A DNA stretch of 64,000 nucleotides from Sphingobium estronivorans. GTDB lineage: Bacteria > Pseudomonadota > Alphaproteobacteria > Sphingomonadales > Sphingomonadaceae. The translations under genes and the position numbers were made by a program. The notes beneath the pieces were generated by a model. That model was not told where the DNA came from. It worked only from the letters and a program-made list of their open reading frames with translations, and made no database searches. Location of the stretch: contig NZ_LFCT01000005.1 of assembly GCF_008692605.1 (NCBI RefSeq), positions 62,001-126,000 on the forward strand, in the 5' to 3' direction. Positions 10,110 through 18,112 of the stretch are shown piece after piece (positions within the stretch are counted from its first letter, which is position 1; each line of letters starts with the position of its first letter).

Positions 10110-12374
10110 TTATATGCCAATATTGCGAAAAGCCAGCCGAAGCTGGAAGCTGTTGCCCTTTCGTGCGTCACCCAGCACCTGATAATCGCGCCGCCAGGTC
10201 AGGCCGAGCGTCAGGCAGTCGTCCTCATAGGCGATGCCCAGGCGATGGCGGACCGGCTGATAACCGTCCGCGACGCTCAGCGGATCTTCCTTCGCGTCGG
10301 TCAGGTCGATGACGGTCGATCCGAACACCGACCAGAAGCGCGCGAACTGGACACGGCCGCCCAGACGCAGTTCCTCGCGGTCCTGCAAATCCTCCAGGCT
10401 GAGGTTCGCATTGCGATTGAGCCGCAGATAGCCGACCATCGCGTAGGTTTTCTTGCTGCCGACCGTCGCGTCGATCTCATTGCGGCGGACGGCCAGACTG
10501 TCCTTGTCCAGCCGGAAACGGTGGGTGAAGCTGATGAAATCCTTGTAGCGGACGGTGGTGCGGCCGACGATGTCGGACAGACGGTCCGACAGGCCGGTGC
10601 CGTCGGGCAGGATGCTTTCGCGGGCGTTGAGGCGGTAGCTTTGCCCGATCACGCTTTCCAGCGAGAAGTCGGGGAGCGACAGGCTATATTCCAGGCCATA
10701 GGTGACGCGGCTCGAATCCTCGAACCGGTCATAGCCGGAAAAGCGGTTGAGCGCGAAGAGGTTGCTGTCCTCCAGATCGATGGCGCGGGCGTCCTCATTG
10801 GGGACGGACAGGTTGGCGATCTTCGGCGCCGCGACGATCTGGACGCGCGGGGCGATGCGCTGGATGCCGCCGAACGCCTCGCCCATGAAGGGCCAGCGCA
10901 CATCGATGGCCGCGGCCGCGATGCCGCGCGCCTTCCAGCCCGGATCGCCGGCATAGCTGGTCACGCTGCTCAGCAGATTGTCGCTGCTGTGATAGACGTC
11001 GCCGCGCAAATAGGTGGTGAAGGTCACTTCCTGCCCCATGGCGGTCAACTTGCGCAGATTCCATTCGAAGGCCGCGAAGGCGCGCTGCGTGTCCTGCCCA
11101 TGGGTGCGAGTGAGGGCGAGGCTGTTGAGCTGAAGCTGGGCCACGCCGCCCAGCCACGGGTCCTGCATCCGCAGGCGATAGTCGATGACGGGCAACGCGA
11201 TCGGCTGCTGTCCCTGCGAATCGCCGGTGCGCAACGTCTGCACCGCCCAGCCTGCGATGGAGAAATAGCTGTTCTGGCCGATGCGTTGCGCATTGAGGGT
11301 GGAGCGCAGCCGATCGTCATTGCTGATGTCGTAGCGGCGCAGGAAGGTGCGGTCGGTCGCCAGGCGAATCGATCCGTTGATGCTCCATTCGGGCGTCAGT
11401 TGCAGCGCGCCGCTGGCGTCCAGATGGCCGCGAAAGTCCTTCTCCGATCCCGCCGGCGTCGTCGACGCGGCATCGCTGGTGGCGAGGCGGCTGCCATAAG
11501 TCGCGTATCCCGTGATCTGATAGGCGCCGCGATCCCATAAATGCCGGTAATTGGTCTCCAGCATCGGCAGGACGTTGGTGTAGACATGGGGCGTGATGGT
11601 CACGTCGCGATTGGGCGCGAGCTTCAGATAATAGGGCAGCGCGACCTCGAACCCGTTATTGCGGTCGTAGCGCAGGTTCGGGACCAGCAGGCCGCTGCCG
11701 CCATTATCGCCCACCGGATGGGAAAAACCGGGCAGCGGGATCAGCGGCAGGCCGAACAGTTCGACGCTGGCATTGGTATATTTGACGCGGGCCTTCACGG
11801 GATCGTAGACGACCTTGACGGCCTTGATCTGCCATGTCGGCTCCTTCGGGCAGCCATTATGATCTTCGACCTTGCAGCCGGTATAGACGGCCTTGTGCAG
11901 CGTATAGACGCCGTTCACCCGCTTGCCGCCGACCGCGGCGAGGCGTCCGCCCGATTGCAGCACCAGCAGCATATTCTCGACCGCGCCGTCCTGCAGCGTG
12001 TCGGTGACGTCGAAACGGTCGCCATAGGCGATATTGCCTTCAGGATCGGTGACGGACACATTGCCGGTCGCCTCTACCTTCCCGCTGTTGCGGTTCCAGA
12101 CCACCTTGTCGGCGCGCAGCCGGTTGCCCTGGCGGAGCAACTGCACGTTGCCGCTGGCGGTCACGATTTCATTGTCGCTGTCATATTCCAGCGCGTCGGC
12201 GGCAAAGCCGATCTGCTCGTCGCTTTCGGGCGCCGGAGCGTCGGGCGCGCTGATCGCCGTCTGTGGCTCATTGAGCTGCTGGGCGGCGGCATGGGGGACG
12301 ATCGCCAGGCACGGAAAGGCGACGCCGGCGGCCAGGGCCTGTTTGAAACGCAAGGGGAAAGGGATATTCTGCAA
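10110..12374 (-). CDS. lptD: LPS-assembly protein LptD
   Basis: Outer-membrane barrel that, with LptE, inserts lipopolysaccharide into the outer leaflet. The 754-residue protein has a signal peptide (cut near residue 32), an N-terminal OstA/LptA-like beta-jellyroll (about 60-200) and a long C-terminal barrel. Cysteines in TGCKVEDHNGC and near the C-terminus (DDCLTL) could form the inter-domain disulfide. The start is probably TTG at 12374, with AAAGAGG upstream; no ATG or GTG fits the signal peptide. It heads the operon lptD-surA-pdxA-rsmA and is divergent from pepA. Confidence 0.93.
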   Translation of the reverse strand: MQNIPFPLRFKQALAAGVAFPCLAIVPHAAAQQLNEPQTAISAPDAPAPESDEQIGFAADALEYDSDNEIVTASGNVQLLRQGNRLRADKVVWNRNSGKVEATGNVSVTDPEGNIAYGDRFDVTDTLQDGAVENMLLVLQSGGRLAAVGGKRVNGVYTLHKAVYTGCKVEDHNGCPKEPTWQIKAVKVVYDPVKARVKYTNASVELFGLPLIPLPGFSHPVGDNGGSGLLVPNLRYDRNNGFEVALPYYLKLAPNRDVTITPHVYTNVLPMLETNYRHLWDRGAYQITGYATYGSRLATSDAASTTPAGSEKDFRGHLDASGALQLTPEWSINGSIRLATDRTFLRRYDISNDDRLRSTLNAQRIGQNSYFSIAGWAVQTLRTGDSQGQQPIALPVIDYRLRMQDPWLGGVAQLQLNSLALTRTHGQDTQRAFAAFEWNLRKLTAMGQEVTFTTYLRGDVYHSSDNLLSSVTSYAGDPGWKARGIAAAAIDVRWPFMGEAFGGIQRIAPRVQIVAAPKIANLSVPNEDARAIDLEDSNLFALNRFSGYDRFEDSSRVTYGLEYSLSLPDFSLESVIGQSYRLNARESILPDGTGLSDRLSDIVGRTTVRYKDFISFTHRFRLDKDSLAVRRNEIDATVGSKKTYAMVGYLRLNRNANLSLEDLQDREELRLGGRVQFARFWSVFGSTVIDLTDAKEDPLSVADGYQPVRHRLGIAYEDDCLTLGLTWRRDYQVLGDARKGNSFQLRLAFRNIGI

Positions 12375-12556
12375 AGGAACGGGGCCTCTTTGACGGGGCG
12401 CTTTGTTTCCCGCCTATCGCATTGCTTTGTCCGCGCTGCAATCGTCTGAGCCAAGACTTTTGCCCGAAAATCAGTCGAACGGCTTTGCCAGACAGGGTAA
12501 GCCGCACTATCTGGGCACCAGACACATAACGCCTTGCAGAAAATAAAGGACCTTTG

Positions 12557-14002
12557 ATGGAAATCGCGTTCAGCCCGATCCGTCCCGAAGCCGACACATT
12601 GGCCTTTGCGGTGCCCAAGGGCGGTTTCGACGCCCTGCCCCTGAGCGCGGCGCCGGTGCTGGCCGCGGGCGCGTCGGCGGCGCGTTTCACTGGCGAGGCG
12701 GGGTCGAGCTTCGAAAGCTTCGTGGACGAGGGCGGCAAGGTGCTGCGCGTGGTGCTGGTGGGCACCGGGGCGGGCAGCGCGGCGGATTATGAGCGGGCTG
12801 GCGGCGCACTGACAGCGCGGCTGGCGACCAGCGGCGCGACCCATGCGGCCGTCGAGTTCTTCGGCGGCGCGAGCGGCGAACAGGCGGCGCAACTGGCCTT
12901 CGGCGCGTCGCTGCGCGGCTGGCGGATCGACAGCTATCGCACGCGCCAGCCGGACAAGGCGAAGCCGACGCTTCAGAAGATCACGCTGGTTTCGGCCGAT
13001 GCCGAAGCCGCCTGGGAACAGCAGGCAGCCGTCGCGGCGGGCGTGGCCTTTACCCGCGAACTGGTGTCGGAGCCGGCGAACATCCTCTACCCTGAGAGCT
13101 TCGTCGAACGCTGCCGCCATCTGGAGGAACTGGGCGTCAAGATCACCGTGCTCGACAAGGCGGCGATGACCGAACTCGGCATGGGTTCGCTGCTCGGCGT
13201 GGCGCAGGGGTCGGTGCGCGAACCCCGGCTGTTGGCGATGGAATGGGACGGAACCGGCGGCACGACCGAAAAGCCGCTGGTCTTCGTCGGCAAGGGCGTG
13301 ACCTTCGACACCGGCGGCATCTCGCTGAAGCCCGGCGCCGGCATGGAAGACATGAAGTGGGACATGGGCGGCGCTGGCGCGGTCGCGGGTGCGATGAAGG
13401 CGCTGGCCGGGCGCAAGGCGAAGGCGCGCGTCGTCGGCATTTGCGGGCTGGTCGAGAATATGCCGGATGGCAATGCCCAGCGGCCGGGCGACATCGTGAC
13501 CTCCATGTCGGGACAGACCATCGAGGTGCTGAACACCGACGCCGAAGGCCGTCTGGTTCTGTGCGACGTCATCACCTGGGCGCAGAAAACCTATGCGCCG
13601 GAGGTGATCGTCGATCTCGCCACGCTGACCGGGGCGATGATTATCTCGCTGGGTCATGAATATGCGGGCATCTTCGCCAATGACGATGGCCTGGCCGACG
13701 ACCTGATCGCGGCGGGCAAGGCGGCGGGCGACCAGCTTTGGCGCTTCCCGCTGGGCGACGCCTATAACAAGCTGATCGACAGCCCGATTGCCGACATGAA
13801 GAATATCGGGCCGCGCTATGGCGGGTCGATCACGGCGGCGCAGTTCATCAAGCGCTTCGTCGACGAGGGCGTGAAATGGGCCCATCTCGACATTGCCGGG
13901 ATGGTGTGGGCGGACAAGCCCGGCGCGACCTGGGACAAGGGCGCGACCGGCTATGGCGTGCGGCTGCTCGACCGCTATGTGGCGGATAAGTTCGAGGGTT
14001 GA
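12557..14002 (+). CDS. pepA: Leucyl aminopeptidase (M17 family)
   Basis: Cytosolic hexameric dimetal aminopeptidase that removes N-terminal residues from peptides. The 481-residue protein has the M17 signature NTDAEGR at residues 326-332. The metal-ligand stretch GKGVTFDTGGISLKP carries the Lys and Asp ligands, and a divergent N-terminal macro-like domain precedes it. AAAGGA sits about six bases before the ATG; an in-frame TTG one codon earlier is too close to it. The stop is 13 bases before holC, so the two are probably cotranscribed. Confidence 0.95.
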   Translation: MEIAFSPIRPEADTLAFAVPKGGFDALPLSAAPVLAAGASAARFTGEAGSSFESFVDEGGKVLRVVLVGTGAGSAADYERAGGALTARLATSGATHAAVEFFGGASGEQAAQLAFGASLRGWRIDSYRTRQPDKAKPTLQKITLVSADAEAAWEQQAAVAAGVAFTRELVSEPANILYPESFVERCRHLEELGVKITVLDKAAMTELGMGSLLGVAQGSVREPRLLAMEWDGTGGTTEKPLVFVGKGVTFDTGGISLKPGAGMEDMKWDMGGAGAVAGAMKALAGRKAKARVVGICGLVENMPDGNAQRPGDIVTSMSGQTIEVLNTDAEGRLVLCDVITWAQKTYAPEVIVDLATLTGAMIISLGHEYAGIFANDDGLADDLIAAGKAAGDQLWRFPLGDAYNKLIDSPIADMKNIGPRYGGSITAAQFIKRFVDEGVKWAHLDIAGMVWADKPGATWDKGATGYGVRLLDRYVADKFEG

Positions 14003-14015
14003 TGTCGGAAAGCCG

Positions 14016-14453
14016 ATGCAGGTCGATTTCTATCAGTTGAGCCGTGATCCGGTGGAACAGGTGCTGCCCGCCATTGCGGGCCGCATTCTGGACATGGGCG
14101 CGCGGTTGCTGGTGGTGGCGCAGGAAGCGGGGCAGCTGGAGCGGATTTCCGCCGGCCTCTGGGCGGGACCGCCGGAGAGTTTCCTGGCCCATGGCAAAGC
14201 CGGCGAGGGGGCCGAGTCGGTGCAGCCGGTGCTGCTCGCGTCGGATTGCGTCGCCGCCAATGGGGCACGGCATATCGCATTGGCGGACGGCCTCTGGCGC
14301 GAGGAAGCGCTGGATTTCGAGCGCGCCTTTTATTTCTTCGACGCGCAAACCATTGAAGGCGCGCGGGCAAGTTGGCGCGATCTTTCCAAACGCGAGGGCG
14401 TGACGCCGCGTTTCTGGCGGCAGGAAGGCCGCAAATGGGTTCAGGGACCGTAA
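14016..14453 (+). CDS. holC: DNA polymerase III subunit chi
   Basis: The chi subunit links the clamp loader to single-stranded DNA-binding protein during replication. The 145-residue protein starts MQVDFYQLSRDPVEQVLP. It has the family's alternating sheet/helix pattern, including LLVVAQEAGQLERI and LLASD. GGAAAG lies about five bases before the ATG. The frame runs upstream into pepA, but that part is a shadow of the aminopeptidase. Genes for M17 aminopeptidase and chi are neighbours in many proteobacteria, which supports the call. Confidence 0.92.
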   Translation: MQVDFYQLSRDPVEQVLPAIAGRILDMGARLLVVAQEAGQLERISAGLWAGPPESFLAHGKAGEGAESVQPVLLASDCVAANGARHIALADGLWREEALDFERAFYFFDAQTIEGARASWRDLSKREGVTPRFWRQEGRKWVQGP

Positions 14454-14536
14454 ACCACGCCCCTCTTGCGATAGGCAACGGCCCGGTCTAAAGGGCGCGC
14501 CATCTTATCCCAAACAATTCGGAGCTTTTGAGCCTC

Positions 14537-14959
14537 ATGGCCGTGACCCGTACCTTTTCGATCATCAAGCCCGACGCGACCCGTCGCAACCTGACGGGCG
14601 CCGTGACCAAGAAGCTGGAAGAAGCGGGCCTGCGGGTCGTCGCTTCCAAGCGCATCCGCATGAGCCGCGAGCAGGCCGAAGGCTTCTACGCCGTGCACAA
14701 GGAGCGCCCCTTCTTCGCCGATCTGGTCGCGTTCATGATCTCCGGCCCGGTGGTCGTGCAGGTCCTGGAAGGCGAAGACGCCGTGAAGCGCAACCGCGAC
14801 ATCATGGGCGCCACCAACCCGGCCAATGCCGATGAAGGCACCATCCGCAAGGATTACGCCGAATCGATCGAAGCCAATTCGGTCCACGGTTCGGACAGCG
14901 AGGAAAATGCCGCGATCGAGATCGCCTATTTCTTCAAGGCGGACGAAATCGTCGGCTGA
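14537..14959 (+). CDS. ndk: Nucleoside diphosphate kinase
   Basis: Transfers the gamma-phosphate of ATP to nucleoside diphosphates through a phosphohistidine. The 140-residue protein starts [14 protein letters not shown] and contains the active-site motif NSVHGSDS with His117. Length is typical of bacterial Ndk. GGAG lies 12 bases before this ATG; a TTG three codons earlier is closer but does not match the family N-terminus. A strong terminator follows the stop, so it appears to be a single-gene transcript. Confidence 0.97.
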   Translation: MAVTRTFSIIKPDATRRNLTGAVTKKLEEAGLRVVASKRIRMSREQAEGFYAVHKERPFFADLVAFMISGPVVVQVLEGEDAVKRNRDIMGATNPANADEGTIRKDYAESIEANSVHGSDSEENAAIEIAYFFKADEIVG

Positions 14960-14977
14960 TCCAGTCCGCGAGAGCGA

Positions 14978-15021
14978 CACGAAAAAGGGCCGGGGCCGAG
15001 TGCCTTCGGCCCTTTTTCGTG
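14978..15021. terminator. Intrinsic terminator after ndk (possibly bidirectional)
   Basis: A perfect 15-bp stem, CACGAAAAAGGGCCG (14978-14992) and its complement (15007-15021), encloses a 14-base loop. The stem includes A5 and T5, so it could also serve minus-strand transcription arriving from the small gene at 15164. Confidence 0.9.
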
Positions 15022-15075
15022 GCTGGCTTGGGTGGGTGGGAGACGCCCGCCCCTCCGTCACGCCTAGGCCCTCAT

Positions 15076-15153
15076 CGTCACCTCAGCGCACGCTGGGGTC
15101 TCAGGCCATGTCGCGCGCTATCTCCCGAGATCCCAGCCTTCGCTGGGATGACG
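15076..15153. repeat. Composite palindrome: two REP-like hairpins in inverted orientation
   Basis: Unit one (15076-15102) contains the hairpin CCTCAGCG/CGCTGGGG. Unit two (15127-15153) contains the perfect hairpin GATCCCAGC/GCTGGGAT(G). Each unit is 27 bases, and unit two reversed matches unit one at about 20 of 27 positions, so the pair is itself an imperfect inverted repeat with a 24-base centre. Such units occur between genes in sphingomonads (recollection, not searched). It lies between the ndk terminator and a convergent small gene. Confidence 0.8.
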
Positions 15154-15163
15154 AAAAGCGTCG

Positions 15164-15442
15164 TTAGCGGCTTGTCTCAATCCGTTTTCGATAGAGGGCA
15201 TCAGGGGCTTTCGCTGCCTCGATTCGAATGCGGCGATGAAGTATGCCTACTGAGAGCGGGACGCCGATAAGTAAGATGCCAACGATAGCTTCGATTATTG
15301 ATGGCAACCAGCCTGCAATGAGCGCGCCGCCGTAGACCAATGCGAAAAATCCGAACCAGACAAATGCCGCAAGGTCTGTGAGAAGCATGGGCTTACGCCC
15401 TTGATAGCGCGAATGCGCGAACCGCCAGAATGCAGCCTTCAT
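15164..15442 (-). CDS. Small two-helix membrane protein of unknown function
   Basis: A 92-residue protein with two hydrophobic segments, about residues 27-48 and 50-72. Basic residues flank both ends (RFAHSRYQGRK and HRRIRIEAAK). The ATG is preceded by GGGGAAA. The gene is visibly poorer in GC, with more A/T-ending codons, than its neighbours, which hints at recent acquisition or weak selection. It stands alone, running towards the ndk terminator and palindrome. No family is recognised. Confidence 0.55.
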   Translation of the reverse strand: MKAAFWRFAHSRYQGRKPMLLTDLAAFVWFGFFALVYGGALIAGWLPSIIEAIVGILLIGVPLSVGILHRRIRIEAAKAPDALYRKRIETSR

Positions 15443-15532
15443 GTTTCCCCGCGTCAACTGCCTGCCGCCTTGTGTCGGCTATGCGGGCATCGATCAAGAG
15501 GTATAAGCGTCCAATTCTGGTCGCTTGCCGTC

Positions 15533-16204
15533 CTACACCGACTGTGGTGGTCCCTCGAACCGATCGATCACCCATTCCTCCGCCTGGGCGCCGCCGATCC
15601 ATTCCTGCATCCAGGGATGGTTGATGACGGCACGCATATACGCTTCGGCGAAGCGCGCGACGGGCAGTTGATAGGTGATGAAACGGGTGACGACCGGCGC
15701 GAACATGACGTCGACCGCGCTGAATTCCCCGAACAGGAAATCGCCCTCGCCGCCATAGCGCGCGCGGGCCTGCGCCCAGAGCTGCATGATCCGGCCAATG
15801 TCCTGCGCGACGGCCTCTGAAGGCGGAACAGGTGCATAGATCTGACGGATATTCATGCTGTGCTCGCGGCGCAGCGCGGCGAAGCTCGAATGCATTTCCG
15901 CCGCCATCGACCGCGCCATGGCGCGGGCGGCGGTGTCGACGGGCCAGAATTTGTCGCCGCCTGACTTCTCATTGAGATATTCGACGATGGCCAGGCTGTC
16001 CCACACGACAATGTCGTCGCCATCCCAGAGAATCGGCACCTTGCCCGAGGACGGCGCGAATTCGTCGCCCTCGCGCCGCTTTTCCCACGCTTCGTCATAG
16101 AGGGGGACGACGACTTCCTCGAACGGCAGGCCGGACAGCTTGCACGCCAGCCAGCCGCGCAGGGACCAGCTCGAATAGGCCTTGTTGCCAATGAACAGCT
16201 TCAT
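15533..16204 (-). CDS. Glutathione S-transferase family protein
   Basis: A 223-residue cytosolic protein with a thioredoxin-like N-terminal domain starting MKLFIGNKAYSSWSLRGW. The early Ser residues sit at the usual GST catalytic position, and KVPILWDGD contains the conserved cis-Pro; VVWDSLAIVEYL is the glutathione gamma-glutamyl-binding region. A helical C-terminal domain follows from about residue 90. The ATG directly before (16207) could also be the start; GGGAC lies just upstream. Substrate is unknown; the frame's upstream extension is not supported. Confidence 0.85.
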   Translation of the reverse strand: MKLFIGNKAYSSWSLRGWLACKLSGLPFEEVVVPLYDEAWEKRREGDEFAPSSGKVPILWDGDDIVVWDSLAIVEYLNEKSGGDKFWPVDTAARAMARSMAAEMHSSFAALRREHSMNIRQIYAPVPPSEAVAQDIGRIMQLWAQARARYGGEGDFLFGEFSAVDVMFAPVVTRFITYQLPVARFAEAYMRAVINHPWMQEWIGGAQAEEWVIDRFEGPPQSV

Positions 16205-16383
16205 CATGTCCCTGTCTTTAGACGGGCGGAGGAAGCGGTGTCGAGAAAAAGCCGGCGACGAAAAAGCGGACAGCATTTGTTTTCGGTGGCGAAAAATTTC
16301 CAATCCATAAGGGGGCTGGCTGTTCGGGGATTTGGGCCGTAAATGTCTACCAAATAACTCACATAACAAGCTTGGGACTTCAT

Positions 16384-17175
16384 ATGGATTGGTTGCACGC
16401 GGTCGCGGGCTTGTTCGTCGGCGTAATGGTCGGCATGACCGGGGTAGGGGGCGGGTCGCTGATGGCGCCCATATTGATCCTGCTGTTCGGCGTCGCGCCC
16501 ACCACGGCGGTCGGCACGGACCTGTGGTTCGCTTCGATCACCAAGGCGGTGGGCGGCGCGGTGCACCATCATCATGGCGGCACTGACGGCGGGCCGGACT
16601 ATCAGGTGGTGAAACGGCTGATGATCGGCAGCATTCCGGCCGCGCTGATCGTGCTCGCCTGCCTGTCGCAAATGCATGTCGGCCAGATCAAGACCGGCGT
16701 CATCACGTCCGCCCTCGGCTTCGTACTGATCGCCACGGCGGTCGCGACGCTGCTGCGTGGCCGTTTCCATGCCTGGGCGCTGGCGCGCCGCGTCGGCACC
16801 GCGGATCGGTTCACCCGCTGGCAGCCTGCGCTGACCGTGCTGGCCGGCGCGCTGCTGGGCGCGATGGTGACGCTGACCTCCGTGGGCGCGGGGGCAATCG
16901 GGGCGACGCTGCTGCTGGCGCTGTATCCCCTGCGGATGCGGATGCAGCGGCTGGTGGCGACCGACATCGTCCATGCCGTGCCGCTGACCCTGGTCGCGGG
17001 ACTGGGCCATTTGTGGATCGGCAACGTCAATCCGATGCTGCTGGTCAACCTGCTGGCCGGGTCGTTGCCGGGCATCGTGATCGGCTCGCTGCTGGCCGCC
17101 AGGGCATCGGACCGCGTGCTTCAGCCCCTGCTGGCGACGGTGCTGGTGGTGGTGGGGTGGCGCCTGATCGCCTGA
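16384..17175 (+). CDS. TSUP (TauE/SafE) family membrane permease
   Basis: A 263-residue integral membrane protein with about eight helices in two halves. The first half shows the family's GVGGGSLMAPILILLFGV motif and the second repeats it as TSVGAGAIGATLLLALYP. Members export or import small anions such as sulfite, sulfoacetate or thiosulfate; the substrate here cannot be read. Between the halves, residues 60-72 contain a His-rich stretch (VHHHHGGTDGG). The in-frame TTG four codons earlier is less likely than this ATG. Confidence 0.85.
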   Translation: MDWLHAVAGLFVGVMVGMTGVGGGSLMAPILILLFGVAPTTAVGTDLWFASITKAVGGAVHHHHGGTDGGPDYQVVKRLMIGSIPAALIVLACLSQMHVGQIKTGVITSALGFVLIATAVATLLRGRFHAWALARRVGTADRFTRWQPALTVLAGALLGAMVTLTSVGAGAIGATLLLALYPLRMRMQRLVATDIVHAVPLTLVAGLGHLWIGNVNPMLLVNLLAGSLPGIVIGSLLAARASDRVLQPLLATVLVVVGWRLIA

Positions 17176-17187
17176 CCGGCGAAGAGT

Positions 17188-17261
17188 TGGAGGCCCGAGC
17201 CGGAATCGAACCGGCGTGCACGGATTTGCAGTCCGCTGCGTCACCACTCCGCCATCGGGCC
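17188..17261 (-). tRNA. tRNA-Cys (anticodon GCA), CCA encoded
   Basis: Read on the minus strand, the 74 bases begin GGCCCGA and end TCGGGCC, U discriminator, CCA. The anticodon loop is CTGCAAA, giving GCA. The T arm GGTTCGATTCC and D arm are standard. It is a single-copy gene at this locus. Confidence 0.96.
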
Positions 17262-17277
17262 TCGGCGTGGGTGGCCG

Positions 17278-17306
17278 CAAATGTGCGGCTTTTGTCGCAA
17301 AGTCAA
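17278..17306 (-). promoter_or_regulatory. Candidate promoter of tRNA-Cys
   Basis: On the minus strand, TTGACT (17306-17301) is followed after 17 bases by CATTTG, placing transcription start roughly 7-10 bases before the tRNA 5' end. The -35 is good for alphaproteobacteria; the -10 is weak, so confidence is limited. Confidence 0.35.
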
Positions 17307-17459
17307 GCGGGGCTGTGTTATTGTCTGTCGGTTTTCGGCAAGATTCTGGACGTCAGGCGCGCAAAGCCGCTTGGCGTGGGCTGCCCGCTGATTTAGAGGT
17401 CCGATAATCTCTTTACTGTATTGTCTTCCCAATACAGTTGTGCCAATCGGGGAATTGTC

Positions 17460-18092
17460 GTGACCGAGCAGAATTTTTCATCGATGCGGACCGCCATGGT
17501 CGAAAGCCAGCTTCGCACCAGCGATGTGGACGATCAGCGCGTGATCGCGGCGATGGCGCATGTCGCGCGCGAGGATTTCGTGCCGGCCGGGCGTCGGGCG
17601 ATGGCCTATGTCGACCGTCCGATTCCGCTGGATAACGGCCGCTCGCTCAATCCGCCGCTGATCACCGGGCGTCTGCTGAAGGAAGCGCAGATCGCACCGG
17701 GCGACAAGGTGTTGCTGATCGGCGCCGCCACCGGCTACAGCGCTGCCTTGCTGGTCGCGATGGGGGCGAAGGTAACGGCGGTCGAGGAAGAGGGCGGGCC
17801 GGAAATTCCGGTCGCGGGCGTCACCGTCGTGCGCGGTCCGCTGAACGCCGGCGCGGCGGCCGGCGCGCCCTATGACGTGCTGTTCATCGAAGGCGCGGTG
17901 GAGGAAGTTCCCGCCGCTCTCGTCGGGCAGCTGGCCGATGGCGCGCGCGTGGTGACGGGTATTGTCGAGCGCGGCGTCACACGTTTGTGCAGCGGCCGGG
18001 CGGTGGTCGGCGCCTTGGGGCTTGCCAGCCTTGCCGATCTGGAGATGGTGGTGCTTCCGGGCTTTGCCGCGCCGGAGCGATTTGTGTTCTAG
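17460..18092 (+). CDS. Protein-L-isoaspartate O-methyltransferase family protein
   Basis: A 210-residue SAM-methyltransferase-fold protein resembling Pcm, which repairs isoaspartyl residues. It shows MVESQLRTSDVDD, the substrate region AREDFVPAGRRAMAY and a SAM-binding loop LLIGAATGYSAALL. The acidic end of strand two (AVEEE) follows. It is a divergent member, shorter in the C-terminal half, so isoaspartyl activity is not certain. Start is GTG with GGGGAA five bases upstream. The stop is 20 bases before tolC, suggesting an operon, an association seen in other alphaproteobacteria. Confidence 0.82.
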   Translation: MTEQNFSSMRTAMVESQLRTSDVDDQRVIAAMAHVAREDFVPAGRRAMAYVDRPIPLDNGRSLNPPLITGRLLKEAQIAPGDKVLLIGAATGYSAALLVAMGAKVTAVEEEGGPEIPVAGVTVVRGPLNAGAAAGAPYDVLFIEGAVEEVPAALVGQLADGARVVTGIVERGVTRLCSGRAVVGALGLASLADLEMVVLPGFAAPERFVF

Positions 18093-18112
18093 AGGAACGG
18101 CTTGGGGGGGAC

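Noticed and set aside
15019..15270. 83-codon plus-strand frame over the ndk terminator and palindromes
   Set aside because: It is made of repeat sequence and overlaps a terminator; not a credible gene.
16204..16207. Choice between two adjacent ATG codons for the glutathione S-transferase
   Set aside because: They cannot be separated from sequence alone; one residue makes no difference to the annotation, so the second was used.
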